DNA of 60,292 nucleotides from Bacillota bacterium (GTDB taxonomy: Bacteria; Bacillota; Clostridia; Oscillospirales; Oscillospiraceae), in the NCBI GenBank assembly GCA_023402075.1, contig JAEXCS010000047.1, forward strand, positions 1 to 60,292. Reading direction: 5' to 3'. Position 1 is the stretch's first letter, and every line of letters starts with the position of its first letter. The notes below the pieces were generated by a model, which was not told the DNA's origin, did no database searches, and was given only the letters and a program-made list of their open reading frames with translations. The position numbers and the translations under genes are program-made. This document shows positions 7,993-16,123 of the stretch, one piece after another.

Positions 7993-9246
7993 ATGGGAAA
8001 GACACTGGCTGAAAAAATTCTTGCTCATTGCAGCAACACACCTGACCTTAGCGCCGGGGACATTATAACTGCCCATGTGGACTGTCTGATGATGGACGAC
8101 GCCTTGGGCCCATGGTTTGTGGACAAGCCATTTCAGGAACTTGGAGGCAAGGTCAAGCATCCGAACAATGTGGTGGTCATTTCAGACCACTATTGTCCCA
8201 CCAGCAACGTGGACCATGCGGAAAACGTGGCTGCGGCAAGGCACTGGAGCGAGCGACATGGCGTTGCCTATTACGAGGGAATCGGCCCCTGCCACCAAAT
8301 TTTGGCGGAAGAGGGCTATGCTGTACCCGGCACCGTGCTGGTAGGCACAGACTCCCACACCTGCACCGCAGGCGCCTTCGGGTGCTTTGGCACCGGGATC
8401 GGCTCCACCGAGGCGGCAGGCGTTTTGCACACGGGCAGTATCTGGCTGCGGGTTCCCGAATCCGTCCGGATTGTGTGGGAGGGGGCCCTCCCCCGGCGGG
8501 TCATGGCCAAGGACCTGATTCTCAAAACCATTGGAGATCTGGGCCATGCCGGGGCCACCTATATGGCAATGGAATTTGTAGGCTCCACCATTCAAGGCAT
8601 GGAGATGGACGGACGCATGTGCCTGAGCAACATGGCGGTGGAGGCAGGGGCAAAGGCGGGGCTGATTGCGGCAGATGAAAAGACCATGGCATATCTCAAG
8701 GCCGTTGCCAGAGCTTACCCCTCCAAGGTTTTTTCAAGCGATTGCGATGCAGTTTATAAAAGAGAGCTTTCCTATCGGGCAGAGAAGCTTTCGCCGCAGG
8801 TGGCCTGCCCCCACGTGGTGGACAACGTCCATCCCATTGAGGCCGTGGCGGGCCTTGAAATTCATCAGGCCTATATCGGCTCCTGCACCGGCGGGCGGCT
8901 GGAAGATTTGGCCGCGGCCGCCGAGGTGCTCAAGGGAAAAAAGATTGCTAAAAACCTGCGGCTGCTGGTGTCTCCCGGCTCCAGCCGGATTTACCGACAG
9001 GCCATGGAAGTGGGCATTCTTCAAACGCTGATGGAGTCCGGGGCCTCAATTCTGGCCCCCACCTGCGGTGCCTGCGTGGGCCTGCACTCCGGCGTGATGC
9101 CCGCCAACGAGCGGTGTGCTTCCACCACGAACCGCAATTTCCGGGGCCGCATGGGAAGCTATGACTCCGAGGTATATCTGGCCTCGCCCGCTACAGTGGC
9201 TGCGTCCGCCATTGAGGGCCGTCTGGCAGACCCGCGGAACGACTGA
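7993..9246 (+). CDS. Aconitase-superfamily hydratase, large (LeuC/DmdA-like) subunit
   Basis: A 417-residue protein of the short LeuC/homoaconitase large-subunit type. The three cysteines that hold the catalytic [4Fe-4S] cluster are Cys298 (GSCTGGR) and Cys358/Cys361 (PTCGACVGLHSG), and the family motif VGTDSHTCTAGAFG is near residue 118. Members include isopropylmalate isomerase, homoaconitase and dimethylmaleate hydratase. The small subunit follows 15 bp downstream. LeuCD-type enzymes hydrate citraconate to (R)-citramalate, which would link the isomerase upstream to the CoA-transferase and lyase. Leucine biosynthesis is unlikely because leuA and leuB are absent and a catabolic transporter heads the operon. 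Confidence 0.9.
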   Translation: MGKTLAEKILAHCSNTPDLSAGDIITAHVDCLMMDDALGPWFVDKPFQELGGKVKHPNNVVVISDHYCPTSNVDHAENVAAARHWSERHGVAYYEGIGPCHQILAEEGYAVPGTVLVGTDSHTCTAGAFGCFGTGIGSTEAAGVLHTGSIWLRVPESVRIVWEGALPRRVMAKDLILKTIGDLGHAGATYMAMEFVGSTIQGMEMDGRMCLSNMAVEAGAKAGLIAADEKTMAYLKAVARAYPSKVFSSDCDAVYKRELSYRAEKLSPQVACPHVVDNVHPIEAVAGLEIHQAYIGSCTGGRLEDLAAAAEVLKGKKIAKNLRLLVSPGSSRIYRQAMEVGILQTLMESGASILAPTCGACVGLHSGVMPANERCASTTNRNFRGRMGSYDSEVYLASPATVAASAIEGRLADPRND

Positions 9247-9261
9247 CAGGGAGGAACGGAT

Positions 9262-9759
9262 ATGATTGGCTTCAGCATTTGTGGAAAGGTACACCGCTTT
9301 GGAGAAAACATCAACACGGACCTGATTTCCCCCGCCAACTACATTGGCAAAGGAGACGACATCATGATTGCCCACGCCATGGAGGGCGCGGACCCAAACT
9401 TCTCTAAACAGGTCCGTCCGGGGGATATTATTGTGGCGGGAGAAAACTTTGGACCCGGTTCCAGCCGAGAAACAGCTCCCTTTGTCATTAAAGGAAGCGG
9501 AATCTCCTGCGTGGTGGCCAAGTCCTTTGCCCGTATTTTTTATAGAAACGCCATCAACATCGGGCTGCCAGTTTTAATGCTGGACGAGATGGAGCGAATT
9601 GAGACCGGAGACGAGCTGGCAATTGACCCTCCGAAGGGAATTGTACGAAACCAAACAAAAAACGAGGAATACCGCTGCAATCCGCTGCCCCCGAATATTC
9701 TTGAAATTGTGAAGGACGGCGGACTGATTCCCCACCTGAAAAAACAAAGCAAGGAATAA
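9262..9759 (+). CDS. Aconitase-superfamily hydratase, small (LeuD/DmdB-like) subunit
   Basis: A 165-residue swivel-domain subunit. It opens with GKVHRFGENINTDLISPANY and carries the substrate-loop signature GENFGPGSSRETAP near residues 58-71, followed by KSFARIFYRNAINIGLP, all standard for LeuD-type subunits. It starts from an ATG preceded by GGGAGGA, 15 bp after the large-subunit stop, and is the last gene of the operon. The two proteins form one enzyme, with the large subunit holding the iron-sulfur cluster and this one contributing substrate-binding residues. Confidence 0.9.
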   Translation: MIGFSICGKVHRFGENINTDLISPANYIGKGDDIMIAHAMEGADPNFSKQVRPGDIIVAGENFGPGSSRETAPFVIKGSGISCVVAKSFARIFYRNAINIGLPVLMLDEMERIETGDELAIDPPKGIVRNQTKNEEYRCNPLPPNILEIVKDGGLIPHLKKQSKE

Positions 9760-9836
9760 GACCCTACCCTTCTTCCCGGTTTTTTCATTAAATTCAGCAG
9801 TAATTTTGTAAAAAATTGGGATTAAAGCTATGGATA

Positions 9837-9864
9837 GGAGACGGACAACGCCGAGTCCGTCTCC
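9837..9864 (+). terminator. Hairpin ending the C5-acid operon
   Basis: GGAGACGGAC (9837-9846) pairs perfectly with GTCCGTCTCC (9855-9864). The following sequence is only moderately T-rich, so it is a probable rather than certain terminator. The 564 bp from 9760 to 10323 contain no credible gene. Confidence 0.55.
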
Positions 9865-10025
9865 TCCTGCTTTGGTTCTCTGTTTTGCGCTATCTTTGAG
9901 GCAGTTTTAAGACAAATGACTTTTTAACCAGAAAAAGAATCCAGCGCAGGTTAAAAATGTCTCATTACTTTAAATTTTTTGTTAATATTACAAAACAAAT
10001 GTGAATTTTTTGTCATATATCACAC

Positions 10026-10054
10026 TTGAAAACAGCCTCTTTACGAATTATATT
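10026..10054 (+). promoter_or_regulatory. Predicted promoter of the second LacI gene
   Basis: TTGAAA (10026-10031), 17-bp spacer, TATATT (10049-10054) in an AT-rich stretch. It implies a leader of about 260 nt before the LacI start codon. Confidence 0.5.
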
Positions 10055-10076
10055 ATTATGTGTAGAAAAGAGTCCA

Positions 10077-10150
10077 GCAACAGACGAAGAGAGTTCGTCT
10101 TTTATTTGCGGCTGTTGCGTGCTCGTTCACGCATTTTTGCGTGCACGTTC
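10077..10150 (+). promoter_or_regulatory. Structured leader with nested hairpin and operator-like repeats
   Basis: GCAACAG (10077-10083) can pair with CTGTTGC (10112-10118) around an inner hairpin AGACGAA/TTCGTCT (10082-10088 with 10094-10100). It overlaps an inverted repeat GCGTG-N6-CACGC (10116-10131) and a near-direct repeat of its GTGCNCGTTCAC core about 24 bases on. The repeats may be operators for the LacI protein encoded downstream; the hairpins may act in the RNA. Confidence 0.4.
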
Positions 10151-10323
10151 ACTCACACGATTATGCGAATTTTTAATTACGGCAGCACATGCAGCATTTT
10201 TTGCTAAGAAGGCTTGCATCTATTTTTTGCAGAGCAAGATTTTGCCTTGTCAGCACGGCTGTCGTTCCGGATAAAGTTTGTCCCATTCCGGCTGTATCTT
10301 TTTGGAAAGAAGAGGAATGATTT

Positions 10324-11349
10324 ATGACAACCATTGAATCCATCGCCCAAAAGGCCGGCGTATCCCGCGGGACTGTGGACCGGGTGCTCCACAACCGCGG
10401 AAGGGTTAAGGCTGAGACGGTGGAGAAGGTCTGGGCCGTGATGGAAGAGCTGAACTTTCAGCCCAGCAGCCTTGGCCGTGCACTTTATCTTTCCCGAAAG
10501 AAAAACAAGATCGGCGTGCTGGTTTCTCTCCGCGAGCCGGACTTTCAGCGGCTGGTGATGCGCGGTGTCAGCGATGGCATTTCCTACGCCCAGCAGTATG
10601 GCATTCAGACTTTGACGGAATTTGCCCCTCCCGACGACGAAGCCGCTTATCTGGATGCTCTGGGCCGTCTGATCGACAGCGATATTCAGGGACTGGTGCT
10701 GCGCGGGATTGAGTCGGAGCAGGTCAACGCACTTCTTCGCCAGCTTACGAAAAAGCAAATTCCCATTATCACCTACAACGCAGACACAGAGGACAAGCTG
10801 CGAGACTGCTTTGTCGGTCAAGATTCTTATAAAGGCGGCGCCTGTGCCGCGTTTTTGATGCAGCAGATTTCGGCGGAAAAAGGGCGCACGCTGATTGTAG
10901 GCGTAGACCGGCTCCACTTTTCAAGTGAAGAGCGAATTCACGGCTTTATTGACCACATCCGCAATTTTCCGGGTGGGGAAATGGATCTGGCCCCCGTGGT
11001 TTACAGCCAGGGCAATCACGATATATCTTATCGGCTTACCTGCGCCGAGATTGAGCGTGCGCCGGGGCTGACGGGTATTTTCGTCAGCGGCGCGGGCCTT
11101 AGCGGCGCCGCCCATGCCGTGGATGACGCCGGACTTTCCGGAAAGATCAAAGTGGTGGGCTTTGACTCCACCGATTCCAACATTGCCTGCATGAAAAAAG
11201 GAACCGTACAGTTCCTCATTGAGCAGGACCCTTATATGCAAGGTTATAAATCCGTTCAGCTTCTTGTGGACGCGATTTTTCAGGACCGTCCGGTGGAGAC
11301 GGCATATTACGACACGGGAATCCAGATTAAAACCCTCTATAATTTCTGA
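10324..11349 (+). CDS. LacI-family transcriptional regulator of the TTT/sugar-acid cluster
   Basis: A 341-residue regulator. The helix-turn-helix TTIESIAQKAGVSRGTVDRVL is at residues 2-22, the hinge at about 45-60, and a periplasmic-binding-protein-like sensor domain follows (IGVLVSLREPDFQRLVMRGV, and VVGFDSTDSNIACMKKG near 275). A GAGGAATG ribosome site precedes the ATG. It is co-directional with, and 131 bp upstream of, the tctBCA transporter genes, so it probably controls that cluster and itself. The low-similarity sensor gives no ligand; a sugar acid is a guess from the neighbours. Confidence 0.9.
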   Translation: MTTIESIAQKAGVSRGTVDRVLHNRGRVKAETVEKVWAVMEELNFQPSSLGRALYLSRKKNKIGVLVSLREPDFQRLVMRGVSDGISYAQQYGIQTLTEFAPPDDEAAYLDALGRLIDSDIQGLVLRGIESEQVNALLRQLTKKQIPIITYNADTEDKLRDCFVGQDSYKGGACAAFLMQQISAEKGRTLIVGVDRLHFSSEERIHGFIDHIRNFPGGEMDLAPVVYSQGNHDISYRLTCAEIERAPGLTGIFVSGAGLSGAAHAVDDAGLSGKIKVVGFDSTDSNIACMKKGTVQFLIEQDPYMQGYKSVQLLVDAIFQDRPVETAYYDTGIQIKTLYNF

Positions 11350-11383
11350 GGCATTTATCGGTTTCCGTGGTTTTATTTTGTTA

Positions 11384-11409
11384 ATTTCGGCGAGGAAACT
11401 TGCCGAAAT
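11384..11409. promoter_or_regulatory. Inverted repeat before tctB
   Basis: ATTTCGGC (11384-11391) and GCCGAAAT (11402-11409) form an 8-bp perfect inverted repeat with a 10-bp centre, midway between the LacI gene and tctB. It could be an operator or a weak hairpin; no T-run follows. Confidence 0.4.
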
Positions 11410-11480
11410 GGATGTTAGCTCTTACGCAAGTCTTTTCCAACGCACAGCAAACTGTTAAGTAATTGAAAGGAGGGAAGTTT

Positions 11481-11987
11481 ATGAAGAAAGTGATTCGAAG
11501 CACCAACGACCTTGTGTTGGCGGTGGTGATGGGCGTTCTGTCCATTTTTCTGCTGACCAGCAAGCACATTATTACCGGCGTAGAAAACGGCCTTGGCGGC
11601 ATGTGGGCGCAAGCCAGCACCTATATCCACCTTCTGGCCGGGATTATGCTGGGATTGTGCATTTTGCAGCTGATCTACGCCATCAATTTTAAGCGGGACG
11701 GCGAGCACAAGGCAATTGCAATCCCCATTTCCAAGGAAATTGTTATTACCGCAGTGGCCTTGGTTCTCTATGCACTGCTTTTGCCGGTGCTGACGTTTTT
11801 CCCCTGCACACTGGTGCTGAATATCGTCCTTTGCGGCACCTTTGCAATGAAGGAGAATCAGGGAGAGTCGGAAAAGGCGGGAAAGCTGCCCAAAAAGCAG
11901 ATTATTTCCATCGTCGTCTATTCCGTAATTCTGACCGTTGCTCTGTGGATTGTTTTTACCCAGCTTCTTAAGTGTATCCTTCCCTAA
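11481..11987 (+). CDS. tctB: Tripartite tricarboxylate transporter small membrane subunit (TctB)
   Basis: A 168-residue protein with about four membrane segments (LAVVMGVLSIFLLTSKHI, YIHLLAGIMLGLCILQLIYA, IVITAVALVLYALLLPVLTFF, IVVYSVILTVALWIVFTQLL), the usual layout of TctB. The ATG at 11481 is preceded by AAGGAGGGAAG. It is the first of three transporter genes in the order B-C-A. It supports the large TctA channel in importing carboxylates delivered by the TctC binding protein. Confidence 0.9.
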   Translation: MKKVIRSTNDLVLAVVMGVLSIFLLTSKHIITGVENGLGGMWAQASTYIHLLAGIMLGLCILQLIYAINFKRDGEHKAIAIPISKEIVITAVALVLYALLLPVLTFFPCTLVLNIVLCGTFAMKENQGESEKAGKLPKKQIISIVVYSVILTVALWIVFTQLLKCILP

Positions 11988-12036
11988 ACGGGGGTTTCGG
12001 ATAAACAAATTAATTTAAGGAAATGAGGAAACATAC

Positions 12037-13068
12037 ATGAAAAAAGCTATGTCATTTGCACTTGCATCTGCAATGCTGGCAGGAATTCTGACCGGCTGCG
12101 GCGGCAACGGCGCAAGCAGCTCCGCCAGCACCGGCAGCTCCGCCAGCGGCGCTGCCAGCGGCTCTTCCGCACTGGATTATCCCACCAAAAACGTTCAGAT
12201 TGTCATTCCCTACGCTCCCGGCGGCGGTTCTGACAACCTGGTGCGCGGCGTGATTCAGCATCTGGATCTGGGCGCTACCGCAGTTGCCATCAACGTGGAA
12301 GGCGCTTCCGGCTACATCGGCGCACTGCAGGGCTTCAACAGCGCCAACGACGGCTATACCATCATGACCCACAACGAGATGGACCTGATCTCCTACTCCA
12401 TGAGCGGTCAGGCACAGGAGCCTCTGTACGAGGATCTGGAATACATCTGCGACGTTGTGACCGACTACAATCTGCTGTGTACCAGTCCCGCCACCGGTTG
12501 GACCACTGCACAGGAGGCAATTGATTACATCAACGCAAATCCCGGCACCGTGACCGTGGGCTGCACCGGCTCTAACAACGTTAACTACGGCACCACCATG
12601 GAGCTGCTGAAGGCCATGGGCATTTATGACAAGGTCACCATCGTTCCTTACGACGGCGGCGCTGCCAGCGAAACTGCCCTGCAGGGCGGCCACATCCAGC
12701 TGGAAGTCAACTCTCTGGCCGACACCTCCGCTTACATCGCAGCCGGCACCAATGTTCCCCTGCTGGTGTGCAACGACGAGCGCATTGAATCTCATCCCGA
12801 CGTGGCCAGCACTGTTGAATCCGGCTACAACGTGACCTACGGCAAGCCCCGTGGCTTCTTCGCCCCTAAGGGCACCGATCCCGCCGTTCTGGAGTACATC
12901 TCCGCCAAGATGAAGGAAGTCTGCGAAAAGCCCGAGTTTGTGGATGCCATGGCTAACCTCGGCTTCACCGTGTCTTACGTTGACGGCCCCGCCGCCAAGG
13001 TTCGTGCACTCGCTTGGGCCGAGAACCTGACCCCCGTCTTTGCGGACATGGCCCAGATTGCCGGCTAA
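12037..13068 (+). CDS. tctC: Tripartite tricarboxylate transporter substrate-binding lipoprotein (TctC/Bug)
   Basis: A 343-residue binding protein with signal peptide and lipobox (LAGILTGCGG, Cys21), a Ser/Ala/Gly linker to about residue 45, then the Bug/TctC fold: YPTKNVQIVIPYAPGGGSDN (about 48-67) is the hallmark loop that coordinates the substrate carboxylate. It captures the substrate outside the membrane. The gene is notably rich in preferred codons (GGC, CTG, ACC), unlike the flanking regulator, which suggests high expression. Confidence 0.93.
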   Translation: MKKAMSFALASAMLAGILTGCGGNGASSSASTGSSASGAASGSSALDYPTKNVQIVIPYAPGGGSDNLVRGVIQHLDLGATAVAINVEGASGYIGALQGFNSANDGYTIMTHNEMDLISYSMSGQAQEPLYEDLEYICDVVTDYNLLCTSPATGWTTAQEAIDYINANPGTVTVGCTGSNNVNYGTTMELLKAMGIYDKVTIVPYDGGAASETALQGGHIQLEVNSLADTSAYIAAGTNVPLLVCNDERIESHPDVASTVESGYNVTYGKPRGFFAPKGTDPAVLEYISAKMKEVCEKPEFVDAMANLGFTVSYVDGPAAKVRALAWAENLTPVFADMAQIAG

Positions 13069-13111
13069 ACACTATATCATCCTGCGCAGACAGGAAAGGG
13101 AGGGCTCTTGA

Positions 13112-14602
13112 TTGTCGACAATCATCCTTGGCTTTCAGTATATCTTCAGTGACCCCATGACCATCGCGTTGCTTTTGCTGGGCATCTTCGTCGGAATTAT
13201 TTTCGGCAGTATCCCCGGTCTTACCGCAACGCTGGGCGTCACCTTATTTATTCCGTTTACCTATGTCATGTCGCCCGTTCAGGGCCTGACCACGCTGATT
13301 GCCGTCTATGTAGGCGGTATCAGCGGCGGCCTGATTACGGCCACACTGATTAACATTCCGGGTACGCCGTCGTCTATTTACACCTGCTTCGACGGATATC
13401 CCATGACGAAAAACGGCAAGCCCGCACAGGCATTGGCCATTGGTGTTTTCTGCTCTCTTGTGGGCGGCACCTTCTCGGCATTCGCCCTGATGGCAATTGC
13501 ACCCCAGCTTGCAAAAATTTCCCTGAGCTTTGGTAGCTGGGAGTATTTTGCAGTGGCTGTAATGGGGCTGTCGGTGGTGGTTGCCATGTGCTCCAACTCC
13601 ATGATCAAGGGCCTGTTGGGCGCTCTGCTTGGCTTAATGCTGGGCGGCATCGGTATCGATTCCATCAGCGGCGTGTCCCGTCTCACCTTTGGATTCTGGC
13701 AGCTTCAGGCCGGTATTTCTTCTACCGCACTGATGATGGGCCTGTTCGCCATTACCGAGGTGTTCAACCAGTCTTTGGAGCTGCACAAGCCCCGCCCGAA
13801 GATTAACTTTGCAAAAACCACGCTGATTCCTCCCATTTCTGAGATGAAGTCCAGCTGGAAGGCCGTTGGTATCGGCTGTGTGGTTGGCACCGGCATCGGC
13901 ATTCTGCCCGGCATCGGCCAGAACGCCTCCACCCTGATTTCCTACAACCTGGCCCGCACCGTCTCGAAAACGCCGGAGATGTTTGGTCACGGCTGCCCGG
14001 AGGGCATTGCCGCTTCCGAAACCTCCAATAACGCCACTAATGGCGGCGCACTGATCCCGCTGGTTTGCCTCGGCATTCCCGGCGATCTGACCACCTCCGC
14101 CCTGATTGGCGGACTGATGATCCACGGCCTGCAGCCCGGCCCTCTGCTGTACAGTGAGCACCCGGAGCTGGTGGGCGGTATCATGGTGGCCTACTTCCTG
14201 GCAAACGTTGTGATGTACGTGATGGAGCTGGGCCTGATGAAGGCGTTCGTCCGTATGGTCAACGTGAAGCTGTCTTATCTGTTCCCTGCCATCGTGGCAT
14301 GCTGCGTTCTGGGTGTGTACACCCTGAACAACCGTATGTTCGACGTTTGGGTGATGATTATTTTCGGCTTTTTGGGCTATTTCCTCATCTGCCTTGGTAT
14401 CGACATGGCGCCCGTCATTCTGGGCTTCATTCTCGGGCCGCTGATTGAGAAATATATGCGCATGGCGCTGATTGCCTCTAATGGCCACTGGGGACAGATT
14501 GCCACTCGTCCCGTAGCTCTCTTCTTTGTGATTATCGCGGTTCTTTTCGTGGTGGTTCCCATCGTTCGAAAGCTGCTGATTCTCACCAAAAAACCGGCAT
14601 AA
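13112..14602 (+). CDS. tctA: Tripartite tricarboxylate transporter large membrane subunit (TctA)
   Basis: A 496-residue membrane protein with about 12 segments. The conserved TctA glycine-rich motifs are visible: GSIPGLTATLGVTLFIPFTY (about 32-51), with GGLITATLINIPGTPSS near 75, and the internal repeat IGILPGIGQNAS near 270 with NNATNGGALIPLVCLGIPG near 310. The start is a TTG at 13112, with GGGAGGG seven bases upstream. It forms the translocation channel with TctB. Order B-C-A differs from the C-B-A order of Salmonella. Confidence 0.93.
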   Translation: MSTIILGFQYIFSDPMTIALLLLGIFVGIIFGSIPGLTATLGVTLFIPFTYVMSPVQGLTTLIAVYVGGISGGLITATLINIPGTPSSIYTCFDGYPMTKNGKPAQALAIGVFCSLVGGTFSAFALMAIAPQLAKISLSFGSWEYFAVAVMGLSVVVAMCSNSMIKGLLGALLGLMLGGIGIDSISGVSRLTFGFWQLQAGISSTALMMGLFAITEVFNQSLELHKPRPKINFAKTTLIPPISEMKSSWKAVGIGCVVGTGIGILPGIGQNASTLISYNLARTVSKTPEMFGHGCPEGIAASETSNNATNGGALIPLVCLGIPGDLTTSALIGGLMIHGLQPGPLLYSEHPELVGGIMVAYFLANVVMYVMELGLMKAFVRMVNVKLSYLFPAIVACCVLGVYTLNNRMFDVWVMIIFGFLGYFLICLGIDMAPVILGFILGPLIEKYMRMALIASNGHWGQIATRPVALFFVIIAVLFVVVPIVRKLLILTKKPA

Positions 14603-14633
14603 GGCCCTTTCGGGCTACTTGTTCGTAAGCACA

Positions 14634-14703
14634 GACAGGCAGCCGGACCCGCTGCTATTGCAAGAAAAAGCTTTCTTGCATCGCCGTGTCCCGGCTGCCT
14701 GTC
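14634..14703 (+). terminator. Large nested hairpin after tctA
   Basis: A perfect 13-bp outer stem (14634-14646 with 14691-14703, GACAGGCAGCCGG side) encloses a second perfect stem TGCAAGAAA/TTTCTTGCA (14659-14667 with 14672-14680). No long T-run follows. It may terminate or attenuate transcription between the transporter and the following genes, or it may be a small imperfect palindromic repeat. Confidence 0.6.
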
Positions 14704-14725
14704 CTTGTTAAAATTGGAGTGACCG

Positions 14726-15790
14726 ATGGATTTGACCTACAAGGTACCCAGGCAGGCGTATATTGACCTGCTGGCGAACATGATTCGCCGCAACGAGCGC
14801 CGCCCCATCCGGGTGTTTACCCTTCTTTTATTGACTGTGGTGCAGATGACAGCCGTCATTCTGCTTTGTATTTTTCGCCTGAATCCGGATCAGCGCATTT
14901 TCTTTCTGGTCTGGTCAATTCTTTTGGCGGCACTGACGGTTCTGCGCCGCTGCACCGTTATGTCCCGGGCCAGGGGCACTTTGCAGCGGCTGGAGTACAC
15001 CGGTCAGCTTTCCGAGGATTTCTGGAAGGAGCACAAGCTGGGCACAACAGACGGGCAGCTGCGCCTGCGCTATGGCGCACAGCGGCTTTCCTGCCCGCTG
15101 CATGGTCTTTCCCGGATAGAGGAGCGGGCCGACGCCCTGCATCTCTACTGCGGGGAAACCATGTTTGATATTATTCCGGCCGCCACTTTTCCCAATCGGG
15201 AGGCCATGGAGCGCTTTGCCCGGTCGCTGCGCGATCAGGCGGCGCATTCCCAGCCGCCTGCGGCAAAGCCCGCGGATTTGACCGGGGACGGTCTTTTCTG
15301 GCGCATGGACGAGCGTGTTTTTGAGGACGGACAGTACCTCGCCTACCGCACGCTTTATTATCGGCACCGCTTTTTGCGCTCCGCCACCTTTGTTCGCCTT
15401 GCCATCAGCGTGCTTGCCGTCATCAATCTGTTTCGGGATGCATCTCCCCTCAACATTGCCCTGAGCGCCGTGCTTTTGGTGCTGGCAAATTTGGAGAACC
15501 TCTCCATGCTTCCATTTGTCTGCCGCTTTCGCATTCGGCGGGAGGTGGGCGACTGGCGCGGAAGCGAAGAATACCGTCTTTTTCTGCGGGGAAGCACGGT
15601 GGTTTTTGCCTCAGACAAGGCGGAGGTGCGCATCCCTGCAGAAAAAATTTATTTTTGCGAGAAGGTCGGCTCTTATTATCTGATTGGGTGGAGCAGCTTT
15701 CCCGCCGTGGTACTTCCGGCTCAGGTCCTGCAAACACCGGAGGCAATCGCCCTTACAGAGGAAATCAAAACCCTGCATCAGACAAAATAG
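14726..15790 (+). CDS. Tandem YcxB-like membrane protein, function unknown
   Basis: A 354-residue protein that looks like two copies of a YcxB-type unit, each with two membrane segments followed by a cytoplasmic beta-rich domain. First unit: segments at about 28-48 and 53-70, then LRLRYGAQRLSCPLHGLSRIEE. Second unit: an YLAYRTLYYRHRF entry near 205, segments at about 220-260, then YRLFLRGSTVVFASDKAEVRIPAEKIYFCEK. YcxB-like proteins have no assigned biochemical role. It lies between the tct genes and the dehydratase, in the same direction, with a hairpin in front of it, so it may be a read-through gene rather than part of the pathway. Confidence 0.65.
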   Translation: MDLTYKVPRQAYIDLLANMIRRNERRPIRVFTLLLLTVVQMTAVILLCIFRLNPDQRIFFLVWSILLAALTVLRRCTVMSRARGTLQRLEYTGQLSEDFWKEHKLGTTDGQLRLRYGAQRLSCPLHGLSRIEERADALHLYCGETMFDIIPAATFPNREAMERFARSLRDQAAHSQPPAAKPADLTGDGLFWRMDERVFEDGQYLAYRTLYYRHRFLRSATFVRLAISVLAVINLFRDASPLNIALSAVLLVLANLENLSMLPFVCRFRIRREVGDWRGSEEYRLFLRGSTVVFASDKAEVRIPAEKIYFCEKVGSYYLIGWSSFPAVVLPAQVLQTPEAIALTEEIKTLHQTK

Positions 15791-15820
15791 CCTCTTTTGG
15801 AGGCAGGAGGTATCGCTTTC

Positions 15821-16108
15821 ATGAATGCACTGATCGTCGACCCAAGAGATAATGTGATTGTTGCCATTGAGCCGATTGCCGCAGGAGATACGGTGACGTA
15901 TCTTGTGGACGGCAAGCCCGCCTCACTGACGGCGGCCGAGGATATTACGATCTATCACAAACTGGCCATCCGGGATATTCAAAAGGATGAGCCGGTGGTT
16001 AAATACGGAGAACACATCGGCGCCGCAACGGCGCTTATCCCTGCGGGGACTCATGTCCATGTGCATAATGTGGACAGCATCAAGGAAGACCGTCGGTCCA
16101 AGGAATAA
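15821..16108 (+). CDS. UxaA-family dehydratase small subunit (SAF domain)
   Basis: A 95-residue SAF-domain protein, the N-terminal part of altronate/galactarate dehydratases as a free subunit. It has the ILDP-like opening NALIVDPRDNVIVAIEPIAAGDTV and the HKLAIRDIQKDEPVVKYGEHIGAA core, where the conserved HK and KYG motifs bind substrate and metal. The ATG at 15821 follows GGCAGGAGG by ten bases. The large subunit starts 15 bp downstream. Split two-subunit forms include sulfolactate sulfo-lyase (SuyA) and several sugar-acid dehydratases; the sequence alone does not separate these. Confidence 0.85.
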   Translation: MNALIVDPRDNVIVAIEPIAAGDTVTYLVDGKPASLTAAEDITIYHKLAIRDIQKDEPVVKYGEHIGAATALIPAGTHVHVHNVDSIKEDRRSKE

Positions 16109-16123
16109 AAGGGGATCACAATC

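Noticed and set aside
4626..9759. Nicotinate-fermentation module (methylitaconate isomerase plus dimethylmaleate hydratase).
   Set aside because: The isomerase and hydratase would fit, but no dimethylmalate lyase (isocitrate-lyase family), methyleneglutarate mutase or earlier nicotinate genes are present, while a CoA-transferase and CoA-ester lyase are. Kept only as an alternative.
7993..9759. leuCD of leucine biosynthesis.
   Set aside because: No leuA or leuB next to it; it sits in a transporter-headed catabolic operon.
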